The notes beneath the pieces were generated by a model. The model ran no database searches. It had not been told where the DNA came from and saw only the letters and a list, made by a program, of their open reading frames with translations. Positions 1 to 6,729 of a DNA stretch of 8,877 nucleotides are shown piece after piece; position 1 is the first letter of the stretch, and every line of letters starts with the position of its first letter. This stretch comes from Desulfobulbaceae bacterium (GTDB taxonomy: Bacteria; Desulfobacterota; Desulfobulbia; Desulfobulbales; SURF-16), in NCBI GenBank assembly GCA_023230525.1, contig JALNXE010000140.1, positions 1 through 8,877 of the forward strand. The letters run 5' to 3'. A program made the translations under genes and the position numbers.

Positions 1-91
1 AGGGGGCTTTGCGAGATTTGCTGATTTGTCCAAGTTTATTGCGCTGGTCTGCCGACAAAGATAATGCGGCACGTTGTGTCTTGCGCGCCAT
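1..91 (-). CDS. IS630-family transposase, N-terminal fragment (cut by window edge)
   Basis: The minus strand opens with ATG at 91-89 behind an AGGAGG ribosome binding site at about 98-103. It runs open for 30 codons to the left edge and reads MARKTQRAALSLSADQRNKL followed by GQISKSRKAP. A short hydrophilic start, a segment of the type LS.(D/E)(Q/E)R..L..I and then SR.AP is the usual opening of IS630/Tc1-like transposases, where it leads into a helix-turn-helix DNA-binding domain. The catalytic DDE part would lie to the left and is not visible, so I cannot say whether the element is intact. The gene diverges from the DsrE-like gene, with only 95 bp between the two starts, so one end of the element probably lies in that gap. 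An unrelated short helix-turn-helix protein is possible, since only 30 residues are seen. Confidence 0.6.
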   Translation of the reverse strand, partial: MARKTQRAALSLSADQRNKLGQISKSRKAP

Positions 92-186
92 GGCTACCCT
101 CCTGTTTCTTATTAGGGTAACCCGAAAATGATTAAATGTAAACTTTTTATTGAAACTTTATACTAGGGTCCGAGGAGGATAATACC

Positions 187-546
187 ATGGCAACTTCAGG
201 CGAAAAAATCGTACTCTTTGCCTTCCGCAGTGATCCCCTCTGTTTTATCCATGTGCTGCTTAACGCCCTTGATCTGCATGAGCGGGGTCTGGCGGGCAGC
301 ATTGTCATTGAAGGGGAAGCGGTGAAACTGATACCCGTCATGAGCAGGGAAGGTCATTTCCTGGCCCCGCTCTATCAGCAGGCCAAGGAAAAAGGCCTCA
401 TTGTCGCCGTATGCAAGGCGTGCTCAGCCAAGATGAAGGTCACCGAGGCGGTGGAACAGGAAGGTCTGCCCCTGGTCGGCCAGCTATCCGGCCATCCGGC
501 CATGGGCGAATTCATTGAGCAGGGATACCGGATTATTACCTTTTAA
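187..546 (+). CDS. DsrE-like small cytoplasmic protein
   Basis: This 119-residue soluble protein has no signal peptide or membrane segment. It alternates predicted beta strands and helices in the DsrE/DsrF pattern: strand KIVLFAF near residue 7, helix IHVLLNALDL, strand SIVIEGEAV near 38-46, strand LIVAVCKAC near 71-79, and a final strand after a GHPAMGEFIEQGY segment. Cysteines are C19, C76 and C79; DsrE-family sulfur carriers use a cysteine at the end of the corresponding third strand, so C76 or C79 could carry persulfide. That role is inference, because many DsrE-fold proteins have no proven sulfur function. The start is fixed by GAGGAGG at 172-178, eight bases before the ATG. A weak -10 (TATACT, 159-164) lies upstream without a clear -35. 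It is followed after 24 bp by a 60-residue gene and is probably co-transcribed with it. Confidence 0.8.
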   Translation: MATSGEKIVLFAFRSDPLCFIHVLLNALDLHERGLAGSIVIEGEAVKLIPVMSREGHFLAPLYQQAKEKGLIVAVCKACSAKMKVTEAVEQEGLPLVGQLSGHPAMGEFIEQGYRIITF

Positions 547-570
547 ACCATCCACTTCCGGAGAAAAAAT

Positions 571-753
571 ATGCAGAAAGTCGGCCCCCGCAAGGAAAAA
601 CCCGATCCAGAGAGAATGGCTATACTGCGCTCTCTGCCCGTTGAGATCAAACAGCAGATAACCGGCGAAGAGGCCCAGGCCTTCCTTTACAAGGAACCAC
701 TGCCCGAGTCTCTGCTGGAAAAACTGAAGGGCTATCTGATTGAGGATGATTAA
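571..753 (+). CDS. 60-residue hypothetical protein
   Basis: I do not recognise this protein. It is short, highly charged and soluble. A lysine/proline-rich start (MQKVGPRKEKPDPER) is followed by two likely amphipathic helices, one around residues 15-38 (MAILRSLPVEIKQQITGEEA) and one around 45-58 (PESLLEKLKGYLIED), with an acidic end. It has no cysteine or known motif. GGAG at 560-563, seven bases before the ATG, is a good ribosome binding site. The gene starts 24 bp after the DsrE-like gene in the same direction, which suggests one operon. It converges on the VWA gene with 23 bp between stop codons, and I see no terminator hairpin there. The ribosome binding site and codon pattern make a real gene likely. 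Confidence 0.65.
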   Translation: MQKVGPRKEKPDPERMAILRSLPVEIKQQITGEEAQAFLYKEPLPESLLEKLKGYLIEDD

Positions 754-776
754 ACGGTGTGCGGGCTGCCTCTGGT

Positions 777-3119
777 TCAGCTGGTAAGCAGGCGGTAAAT
801 TTCCGGCACGCGCAGGGGCAGCTTTCTGACATCATTGATAAAGGTATAATTGATCTCCCCGAACATGTGGCCCATGTAATCCTGGGCCTCCCGGTCGATG
901 GTGATGCAAAAGGGATGAATTCCCGCGTTCTTGGCCTCGATCAGGGCATGCCGGGTGTCTTCAATGGCGTATTCCCCTTTGTAATCATCGTAGTCCTCCG
1001 GTTTGCCGTCGGTGAGAATGATCAGGAGCCGCACCTTGGCCTCCACCTTGGACAGCACCCCGGTAAAATGCCGGATCGGCGGCCCCATGCGGGTATAATC
1101 CACCGGGGCGATGGCGGCAATCCGCCCCCTGATCTCATCAGAGTAAGGCTCAGTAAATTCCTTGATATGATAAATCTCGCTGCGGGTGCGCCGCATGCCG
1201 GAAAACCCGTAAATGGCATAGCGGTCGCCCAGGGAGTCCAGGGCCTCGCTGAGCAGCACCAGTGATTCCTTCAGGGCCGTGCCCACCCACCCTTCCGTGG
1301 AAGAAGACATGTCCACCAGAAAGAGGGCGGCAATATCCCGCTGGTCACGCTGCAGACGGACAAAAAGGCGATCAGAGGGCACCAGTCCGGCCCTGATATC
1401 CGCGTAGGCCTCGGTCAGGGCATCAAGATCCACATCTTCCCCGTCCCGTTGCCTTCCGATAAAGAGATGCTGGGTGCGCATCATCTCAAACTGCCGCTTC
1501 AGCTGCATGATCTGTCCCCGGTATTTTTCCAGGGTGCTGCTGACAAAAGTTCCCTTGACCGCATGCAGCTGCTTGCGGTGCAACCGGCACCAGTTTTTGC
1601 GGAACCCCTGCCGGCGGAAATCCCATTCATCGTAAAGCAGGCCGCCCTGCAGTCCCTCTCCTTCTTCCTGTTGCGGGCCCTTTAGCGGACTTCTGCTCTG
1701 CCCACCAGCCCGCTGGCTGGCGCTGGAGATGTAAAAAGAGGGCAGCGAGCCAAGGTCCTCCTCGATCTCCCGGGCCAACTCCCGCAGCTCTTCCGGCAGC
1801 TCAAGCTGCGCATCATCAAGGCAGATAAAGCGCGGCTCCTCAGCAGACTGCGGATCAGGCTCCGCTTGATTGGTTGCATGGTGTTGGGCCGGGGTGACAT
1901 TGGCGCCGTTTTCCACCACATTGGCAACAGGCTGTTTAGGTTCTTTTTCCGCCTCAGCAGCCTCGGCAGCTGCCTGGGGCGGCAGAATCGCGGCAAGGGC
2001 CTCGATGAATTTCTGCCGGTTGCTTTCCCGTCTGGCCAAGCGGGCGCGGTGCGCCTCCCGGGGCCGGAACTCTCCCTGAAAAAAAAGCGGCTGCAACGGC
2101 TCGTATGCCGGTTTATCATGGCAAAAGGCATCGTAAAATCCTCTGGTGGCCATGAAGATATCCCCATTGTCCGCCCGTCCATTCCAGGCCGCCGCCACAA
2201 TATTCCTGAGCTGGGGATCGCCCCCCAGAGCGCTGGCCTTTTCGCCGCTTAGCTGACCGAGCAGCCACTGTCTTATTTTCTCCAGCTGATAATCGATGCC
2301 TGCCAGCCGCTGAAGATCCGGCCGGTTTTCCAGCAGCAGGGCGAAAAATGGCCCTAGGTCGCGCATCAGGCCGGGATACTCTTGCTGCATGAAAAGGGAA
2401 ACACGCAGCGTTTGCAGCAGGTGATAAATGTCCTGCGCCAGCTGCTGATGGGGGAAAATACTAAAAAAACGCACCAGGATATCATCACTATCCCCTTCTC
2501 TGCTCTGTTGCCTGCCCCCGGGGAAATGGATGGCGGCGGACTGCGCATGATTCTGGCAGTACAGATCCTGGCTGATAAAAGCCCACTGGTATGTGGCCAG
2601 CAGTTTATAAACCTGGAAATTCCCGGTGTGATCCCGATAAAAGCGGACATCCCGGGGCAGAAAAATGGTTGAGGTATCGGTTGCCGCCGCAGCCGATACC
2701 TCAAGCTGCAGACCGCGGCCCGATATGCCGCGGATATAGGGAACCAGCCTTCCCTGGGCCTCAGCAAAGGTAAGCCCGCTCTCGCCCCGCCGCGGGCAGA
2801 GAAAATTATTTTCCACATCAGCCATGTAGAGACGCGCCGCCCGCAGTCCGTCTGCCTCATAGGCATGCAGAATCCCTTTCACCCATTCGGCAAGCTCTTT
2901 TGTCTCCAGACAGCGCAAACCGTTATGCAGCTGCTCAAGAAAGGCGAAGCACAGGGCATGACTGACCGGCCAGATAACGGCGATCTGCGCCAGCACCGCT
3001 CTTTCCAGCTGCTCGTCATAGGCGGCCAGCTGCTCGATCAACTCCTCGTGTTCCCACTCGTTAAGCTGATGGTCGGGGATAACCTGCTGCAGGCTCACTG
3101 CAGTGGCGACTCTTTCCAT
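777..3119 (-). CDS. CbbO/NorD-type von Willebrand factor A domain protein
   Basis: This 780-residue protein carries a C-terminal VWA domain from about residue 595. Its MIDAS metal site is complete: DMSSS at 603-607, T676 in YTRMGPP, and TDGKP from 703. The helical N-terminal half has family marks TDTSTIFLP (147-155) and FYDAFCHDKPAYEPLQPLF (about 328-346). An Ala/Glu/Pro-rich linker (about 380-430) precedes YDEWD (496-500). Known relatives NorD and CbbO bridge an AAA+ ring to its target enzyme: NorD acts on NO reductase and CbbO on Rubisco. The length is nearer to CbbO than to the shorter NorD, but homologs are often called NorD. The start is set by GAGGGG six bases before the ATG and lies 10 bp after the Q-type ATPase stop, so the two are one operon. 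The target is not in this window, so the substrate is unknown. It has no signal peptide and should be cytoplasmic. Confidence 0.88.
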   Translation of the reverse strand: MERVATAVSLQQVIPDHQLNEWEHEELIEQLAAYDEQLERAVLAQIAVIWPVSHALCFAFLEQLHNGLRCLETKELAEWVKGILHAYEADGLRAARLYMADVENNFLCPRRGESGLTFAEAQGRLVPYIRGISGRGLQLEVSAAAATDTSTIFLPRDVRFYRDHTGNFQVYKLLATYQWAFISQDLYCQNHAQSAAIHFPGGRQQSREGDSDDILVRFFSIFPHQQLAQDIYHLLQTLRVSLFMQQEYPGLMRDLGPFFALLLENRPDLQRLAGIDYQLEKIRQWLLGQLSGEKASALGGDPQLRNIVAAAWNGRADNGDIFMATRGFYDAFCHDKPAYEPLQPLFFQGEFRPREAHRARLARRESNRQKFIEALAAILPPQAAAEAAEAEKEPKQPVANVVENGANVTPAQHHATNQAEPDPQSAEEPRFICLDDAQLELPEELRELAREIEEDLGSLPSFYISSASQRAGGQSRSPLKGPQQEEGEGLQGGLLYDEWDFRRQGFRKNWCRLHRKQLHAVKGTFVSSTLEKYRGQIMQLKRQFEMMRTQHLFIGRQRDGEDVDLDALTEAYADIRAGLVPSDRLFVRLQRDQRDIAALFLVDMSSSTEGWVGTALKESLVLLSEALDSLGDRYAIYGFSGMRRTRSEIYHIKEFTEPYSDEIRGRIAAIAPVDYTRMGPPIRHFTGVLSKVEAKVRLLIILTDGKPEDYDDYKGEYAIEDTRHALIEAKNAGIHPFCITIDREAQDYMGHMFGEINYTFINDVRKLPLRVPEIYRLLTS

Positions 3120-3129
3120 GCCATGCCCC

Positions 3130-3936
3130 TCAGATAACCGAACTGATCATTTCATCAATGGCCCCGACCAGCTCATGGTCATCCGTCAGGGCCTCGGTAA
3201 TGGTCACATGACAGGCCTCCCGGGGGGGGATTCCCTCCCTGATCAACAGCCCGGCATGCACCAGCAGCCTGGTGCTTGCCCCCTCCTGCAGGCCGGAGTC
3301 CTTCAAGCCCCTGGTCATGGCCGCTATCCGCACCAGGGAATGGGCCAGCGGCTCCTCAATTCCGGCCTCATGGCGGATGATATCCCTTTCCAGCTCAGGG
3401 GGGGGATAATTGAGTTCCAGGGCCACAAACCGCTGCCGGGTGGACTGCTTCATGTCCTTCAGAACCGACTGGTAGCCGGGATTATAGGACACGGCCAGCA
3501 TGAACTCCCTGGGAGCGGTGAGCAGCTCCCCTCTTTTCTCAATGGCGAGCTGACGCCGGTCGTCGGCCAGGGGATGGATGACCACCGTGGTATCCTTTCT
3601 GGCCTCAACCACCTCGTCAAGATAGCAGATGGCGCCATAACGCACGGCCAGCGTCATCGGCCCATCAAGCCAGAAGGTTTCACCACCCCTGATCAGATAG
3701 CGGCCCACCAGGTCGCTGGTTGACAGGTCATCATGGCAGGACACGGTGATGAGCGGCCGTTTTACGGTCCAGGCCAGAAACTGCATGAACCGGGTCTTGC
3801 CGCTGCCGGTGGGCCCTTTGAGCAATAACGGCAGCCCATTGCCGTAAGCGGCCAGGGCAACCGCCAGTTCATTTTTCTGCGGCAGATAAAAGGGCTTTTC
3901 CGTAATAAAATGTTCTTCTATTTTTTGACTCTGCAT
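3130..3936 (-). CDS. CbbQ/NirQ/NorQ-family MoxR AAA+ ATPase
   Basis: This 268-residue AAA+ ATPase has Walker A GPTGSGKT (41-48), Walker B ICYLDE (103-108), a sensor-1 segment SYNPGYQ (150-156) and likely arginine-finger residues in STRQRF (165-170). Its opening, FYLPQKNELAVALAA, and the C-terminal region after YPPPELERDII match CbbQ/NirQ/NorQ proteins, which run about 260-280 residues. These form rings that, with a VWA partner, remodel and activate metalloenzymes such as Rubisco or NO reductase. The partner here is the CbbO/NorD-type gene 10 bp downstream. AAGGAG sits about 11 bases before the ATG, a slightly long spacing. A weak promoter may lie at 3987-4016. Family assignment is secure; the specific target is not, because no rubisco or nor gene is visible and neighbours on both sides are unrelated. 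Confidence 0.92.
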   Translation of the reverse strand: MQSQKIEEHFITEKPFYLPQKNELAVALAAYGNGLPLLLKGPTGSGKTRFMQFLAWTVKRPLITVSCHDDLSTSDLVGRYLIRGGETFWLDGPMTLAVRYGAICYLDEVVEARKDTTVVIHPLADDRRQLAIEKRGELLTAPREFMLAVSYNPGYQSVLKDMKQSTRQRFVALELNYPPPELERDIIRHEAGIEEPLAHSLVRIAAMTRGLKDSGLQEGASTRLLVHAGLLIREGIPPREACHVTITEALTDDHELVGAIDEMISSVI

Positions 3937-3986
3937 ATCCTTTTGGTCTCCTTGCCAGCAAAGTATTTCATTTTTTACTTAACAAG

Positions 3987-4016
3987 GTAATACCGACAAA
4001 GGCTTTTCGCAAACAA
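3987..4016 (-). promoter_or_regulatory. possible promoter of the Q/O ATPase operon
   Basis: Read on the minus strand, TTGTTT (4016-4011) and TATTAC (3992-3987) are separated by 18 bp and would start transcription about 40 bases before the ATPase ATG. Both boxes are imperfect. No FNR/NNR-type palindrome and no clear sigma-54 site was seen nearby. Confidence 0.3.
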
Positions 4017-4167
4017 TAACCCTTATTAATTTTATTTCTTTAGCCCGGCGCAAGAACGCATCCGCGCTTGCTGCCAGGAAAATCAAAAACCGAAGGGGCA
4101 TTACTTGCGCTCGATGACACTATGGCAATCCCCCATCGGCTCTTGTCCTCGTCCGCGTCAGCCGAAC

Positions 4168-4207
4168 AAAAAAAAAGGGGGGAGGCCGAAGCCTCCCCCC
4201 TTTTTTT
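4168..4207 (-). terminator. strong, symmetric rho-independent terminator
   Basis: A perfect 10-bp stem, GGGGGGAGGC (4177-4186) with GCCTCCCCCC (4191-4200), closes on a stable CGAA loop. It is flanked by nine A on the left and seven T on the right, which extend the stem and supply a U-tract in either direction. It lies 30 bp past the stop of the minus-strand MopE-like gene and should end that transcript. The symmetry means it can also stop any plus-strand transcription. Confidence 0.93.
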
Positions 4208-4237
4208 GCTGGTTTATAACGGAATCAGAGCAAACAA

Positions 4238-5647
4238 TTAATCATCATCATGTTCGTCATCGTCATTGCGCTGGGGACGACCTTTTACCGTGACATCCTT
4301 GGCGGTTTCGCATCCGTCAGTGTTGATGGCCTTGATTGCCTCGGGCACATATCCCCGCGGCAGATTCTCGATTTCCACCTTCCACTTACCACCCTTTACC
4401 CGGATGTTTTCGGCCAGAACCTGGCCAGAATCAGCATCCACGATGGAGATGCGGGTTCTGAGGTGAGAGCGGCCGGTAACCACCAGCTTGCGCTCTTTAT
4501 AGACAGCGCCGGTAATGGACAGCACGCCGCCGTCTGGGCAGCTGAGGCAGGTGTCATCACTGGCACCATTGCAATTTTCATCGATGGTGTTGCCGCATAT
4601 TTCAGAGGCGCCAGGATTGATGGCAGCATCAAGATCATTGCAGTCGGTTCCGCCGCAGGCGGCGTCCATGTAGCTGTCGCCGTCCGCATCAGGACATGCG
4701 GCATCACAGCCCTCATCAATCTGGGCATCACAGTCATTATCTATACTGTCGGCACAGATTTCTTCCGCGCCGGGACTCACGGTGGCGTCCGCGTCGTTAC
4801 AGTCAACCGGACCGCACTCGCCGCCTTCCACGGCATAACCGTCGCCGTCATTGTCGGTACATACTGCCGGACAGTTCGTGGCTGAGCTGTCCAGGGCATC
4901 AACGAGGCCATTACAGTTGTTGTCGATACCGTCCGTACAATCCTCAATTGCTGAAGGATTAACTGCCGCATCGGTGTCATCACAGTCTACTACGCCGCAG
5001 TTTCCGCCTTCCAGGGCAAAACCATCGCCGTCATTGTCAGTGCACACCGGTAAGGTGGGGCAGCCCTCATCAATGATGCCGTCACAGGTATTATCGATGC
5101 CGTCGCCGCAAACTTCCGCAACGCCGGGGTTGATGCCGGCATTGCTGTCATCGCAGTCAACCGCGCCACAGGCGCCGCCTTCCACGGCATAACCGTCGCC
5201 GTCACTATCGGTGCATACCGGCGGACAGCCGACCGCGGACGGATCCTGAGCATCGATCAGGCCATCGCAGTCATTATCAAAACCGTCGGTGCAGTTCTCG
5301 ACGGCTGATGGATTAACAGCTGCGTTGCCATCATTGCAGTCAACCGGACCGCAGGCCCCGCCTTCCAGGGCAAAGGTGTCGTTGTCACTGTCCGTACAGG
5401 CCGGGCCGGAGGGACAGAAGTAATCAGTCAGCGTGCTGCCGCCTGCTAAAAAAGCCGTTTTGGCAGGAGTGGCTGTGCTGTAGGCCCCTGTGTGACAGAG
5501 GGTACAGCTCCCGGTATATGGTTGTGCCGGAGCGCAGGCATTGTTGACTTGGGTGCCGTAACTGCTGAAGCCATAACAGGTAGAAGAGATGAGAATGAAC
5601 GAACCGGCGGCCAGGGCCGATGCGAGAGACATTTTTTTCTTTGACAT
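4238..5647 (-). CDS. secreted MopE-repeat protein with a CxxCH haem-c motif
   Basis: This 469-residue exported protein has a signal peptide (MSKKK, then a hydrophobic stretch about 7-22, cleavage probably after STCYG near 26). A CTLCH motif at 48-52 sits in a short cysteine-bearing N-terminal part ending near C78 and predicts one covalently bound c-type haem. Five Asp/Cys-rich units of about 50-61 residues follow (84-367), each with (D/N)DGD(G/S)-like, CG..DC(D/N)D and (D/N)...D(E/N)(N/T/D)C segments. These are the putative metal-binding repeats first named for the copper-scavenging protein MopE of methanotrophs. Residues about 370-455 look like a beta-sandwich (VLSITGAVYKERKLVVTGRS), and the tail NDDDEHDDD is acidic. 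CGAGG lies about seven bases before the ATG. It is monocistronic with its own terminator. Metal identity (Ca or Cu) and any electron-transfer role are inference. Confidence 0.85.
   Translation of the reverse strand: MSKKKMSLASALAAGSFILISSTCYGFSSYGTQVNNACAPAQPYTGSCTLCHTGAYSTATPAKTAFLAGGSTLTDYFCPSGPACTDSDNDTFALEGGACGPVDCNDGNAAVNPSAVENCTDGFDNDCDGLIDAQDPSAVGCPPVCTDSDGDGYAVEGGACGAVDCDDSNAGINPGVAEVCGDGIDNTCDGIIDEGCPTLPVCTDNDGDGFALEGGNCGVVDCDDTDAAVNPSAIEDCTDGIDNNCNGLVDALDSSATNCPAVCTDNDGDGYAVEGGECGPVDCNDADATVSPGAEEICADSIDNDCDAQIDEGCDAACPDADGDSYMDAACGGTDCNDLDAAINPGASEICGNTIDENCNGASDDTCLSCPDGGVLSITGAVYKERKLVVTGRSHLRTRISIVDADSGQVLAENIRVKGGKWKVEIENLPRGYVPEAIKAINTDGCETAKDVTVKGRPQRNDDDEHDDD
4547..5398 (-). 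repeat. five tandem MopE-type repeat units inside the CDS
   Basis: Unit boundaries, taken at the cysteine opening each unit, are 5398-5216, 5215-5045, 5044-4862, 4861-4697 and 4696-4547 on the minus strand. Units 1 and 3 are both 61 residues, with FALEGG, NPSA and a long Asp/Ser-rich end (DAQDPSAVGC, DALDSSATNC). Units 2 and 4 are 57 and 55 residues, with YAVEGG and an end in IDEGC. Unit 5 is shorter and lacks the EGG segment. The order A-B-A-B-C suggests that a two-unit block was duplicated. Confidence 0.85.
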
Positions 5648-5667
5648 TAGAAATCCTCGTTTTGTTA

Positions 5668-5673
5668 ATTATA
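5668..5673 (-). promoter_or_regulatory. consensus -10 box before the MopE-like gene
   Basis: The minus strand reads TATAAT exactly at 5673-5668, 20 bases before the ATG at 5647. No good -35 box stands 16-18 bp upstream, so it may be activator-dependent or fortuitous. If used, the leader would be only about 13 bases and would just include the CGAGG ribosome binding site. Confidence 0.35.
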
Positions 5674-5906
5674 AAGGGGACAAGCAAGTAGATATTCGGG
5701 GCCATGAACAGGCTCACATCACCCGTAGCGGGGATTTCAACCCCATAAAACCAACGAGTGCTGCTTTCTTTTTTTTAATTTCACCTCCAAGAGCTGTTGT
5801 TTGTCGAAAAAGTATCCATCTCGCGGTGCGCACCACACTGTTACACTTTTTCCGTTTCCCGCAATTCACCAGAAGCAACATGCGCCCATTGTGATTTTTT
5901 CTGATC

Positions 5907-5940
5907 CACATGGGAGCAATTTGCGCTATTGCACCATGTG
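5907..5940. repeat. interrupted inverted repeat (hairpin), no U-tract
   Basis: CACATGG (5907-5913) pairs with CCATGTG (5934-5940) and GCAAT (5916-5920) with ATTGC (5928-5932), around a 7-base loop TTGCGCT. The unpaired bases are GA on the left and A on the right. There is no T-run on either strand, so it is not a simple terminator. It could be an operator, a structured RNA element or a transposon-end remnant. It lies about 260 bp upstream of the MopE-like gene. Confidence 0.6.
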
Positions 5941-6232
5941 TGCCAAACGATTTTAATCATCATTCTCAACATTGATATAACAATAACTCATCAATTTTAC
6001 AGCATATTTTTTCATATTAATTAAAAATGAAACAAAATAAGCTTAAAAACTTATTTCCATTTTCGTCGCGAATAAGAGACACGTCCGCCTGTTGACGGGG
6101 TCCGCTCAGCCAGCAGCTGATGCCACAAGGTGGTAGAATTACCTGGGAAATATTACCTAGAAAAGAGATGACAAAAGTGTATGCATTTGGCGAAATAATT
6201 CAAAAATTTGAACTTCCCGCAGTACTGATGAT

Positions 6233-6275
6233 AAAAAAGAGGGGATGCCGCCCCTTGAGCAGACATCCCCTCTTT
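6233..6275 (-). terminator. rho-independent terminator on the minus strand
   Basis: A perfect 12-bp stem, AAAGAGGGGATG (6236-6247) with CATCCCCTCTTT (6264-6275), encloses a 16-base loop. On the minus strand the stem ends in a T-run of six (complement of 6233-6238), the pattern of an intrinsic terminator. On the plus strand only TTT follows. It implies a minus-strand transcript arriving from the right, from a region in which no firm gene is seen. Confidence 0.65.
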
Positions 6276-6315
6276 AAGAAAATTAACAATTTCTTCGCGC
6301 GGCATTAAGTTATTT

Positions 6316-6585
6316 TCACCGCTCACGCCAAATCAGGCTGTCACCTGAGCCTGCCAACTCTTTGCCACCCTTATCCGGCGAGGTAAGGCCTTCATTGCCA
6401 CTTAATTTGGCGAAATTTTCTGTTATATTTTTTTTATTCATCGCTGTTGATTTTCGGGTCAAATCACCCACAGTCTCGAACAAACTATCCCAGAGGCCAG
6501 CGAAGCGCTTTGCCAACCCACCCCGCATCCGCAGGGTGATGAGACGCTGAATGTTACACCGTAACCTACCTCCACAACAGCACAA
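6316..6585 (-). CDS. possible small protein upstream of an orphan terminator (doubtful)
   Basis: An open frame of up to 89 codons (TTG start at 6585) ends 40 bp before the minus-strand terminator at 6233-6275. Internal ATG choices are at 6528 (protein begins MRGGLAKRFAGLWDSLFETV) and 6441 (MNKKNITENFAKL). None has a good ribosome binding site; only AGGA stands 11 bases before the TTG. The C-terminal half is hydrophilic with a normal residue mix, but I recognise no family. The position before a terminator is the main argument. The transcript could equally be a non-coding RNA. Confidence 0.2.
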   Translation of the reverse strand: MCCCGGRLRCNIQRLITLRMRGGLAKRFAGLWDSLFETVGDLTRKSTAMNKKNITENFAKLSGNEGLTSPDKGGKELAGSGDSLIWRER

Positions 6586-6729
6586 AAAGCGATTTTTCCT
6601 CTTGACAGCATGCTTATTTTCCGACGCCGTCCGGGCAGAAAAAAACCTGAAATTATTTCCCCATGAAGTCTCGGGTAGTTAGCAGAAAAACGAGCATTTA
6701 ACAGGAAATAAGAGAATTGAGGAGAAAAA

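Larger units (their letters stand above)
3937..4237. other. 301-bp intergenic region between the Q-type ATPase and MopE-like genes
   Basis: This stretch has no convincing gene. It carries the likely promoter and ribosome binding site of the minus-strand ATPase operon at its left end, a neutral middle (about 4020-4160) where I see nothing, and the strong terminator of the MopE-like gene at its right end. An open frame on the plus strand at 4105-4293 runs straight through that terminator and is not credible. Confidence 0.7.

Noticed and set aside
759..1265. 168-codon plus-strand frame opposite the VWA gene
   Set aside because: It lies antisense to the well-supported VWA domain with its MIDAS residues, so it is a shadow of that gene.
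4105..4293. Open frame on the plus strand in the gap before the MopE-like gene
   Set aside because: It crosses the strong terminator at 4168-4207 and the end of the real minus-strand gene, and lacks a ribosome binding site.
4250..4885. 211-codon plus-strand frame opposite the MopE-like gene
   Set aside because: It is a shadow created by the low-complexity Asp/Cys repeats of the real gene.
4547..5398. Regular DNA repeats that could suggest a CRISPR array
   Set aside because: The units are about 150-183 bp, imperfect and coding. They are protein repeats, not short identical repeats with unique spacers.
5890..5910. CRP-like site (TGTGA with TCCACA)
   Set aside because: The half-site spacing is about 10 bp, not 6, and the right half is imperfect.
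6120..6308. 62-codon plus-strand frame
   Set aside because: It contains the whole terminator hairpin at 6233-6275 and has no good ribosome binding site.
6466..6600. Minus-strand structured segment considered as tmRNA, SRP RNA, RNase P RNA or 6S RNA
   Set aside because: None of the conserved cores of those RNAs is present; only local hairpins are seen.
6602..6607. TTGACA as a -35 box for the leader upstream of dnaA
   Set aside because: No acceptable -10 box lies 15-19 bp downstream; that stretch is GC-rich (CGCCGT).
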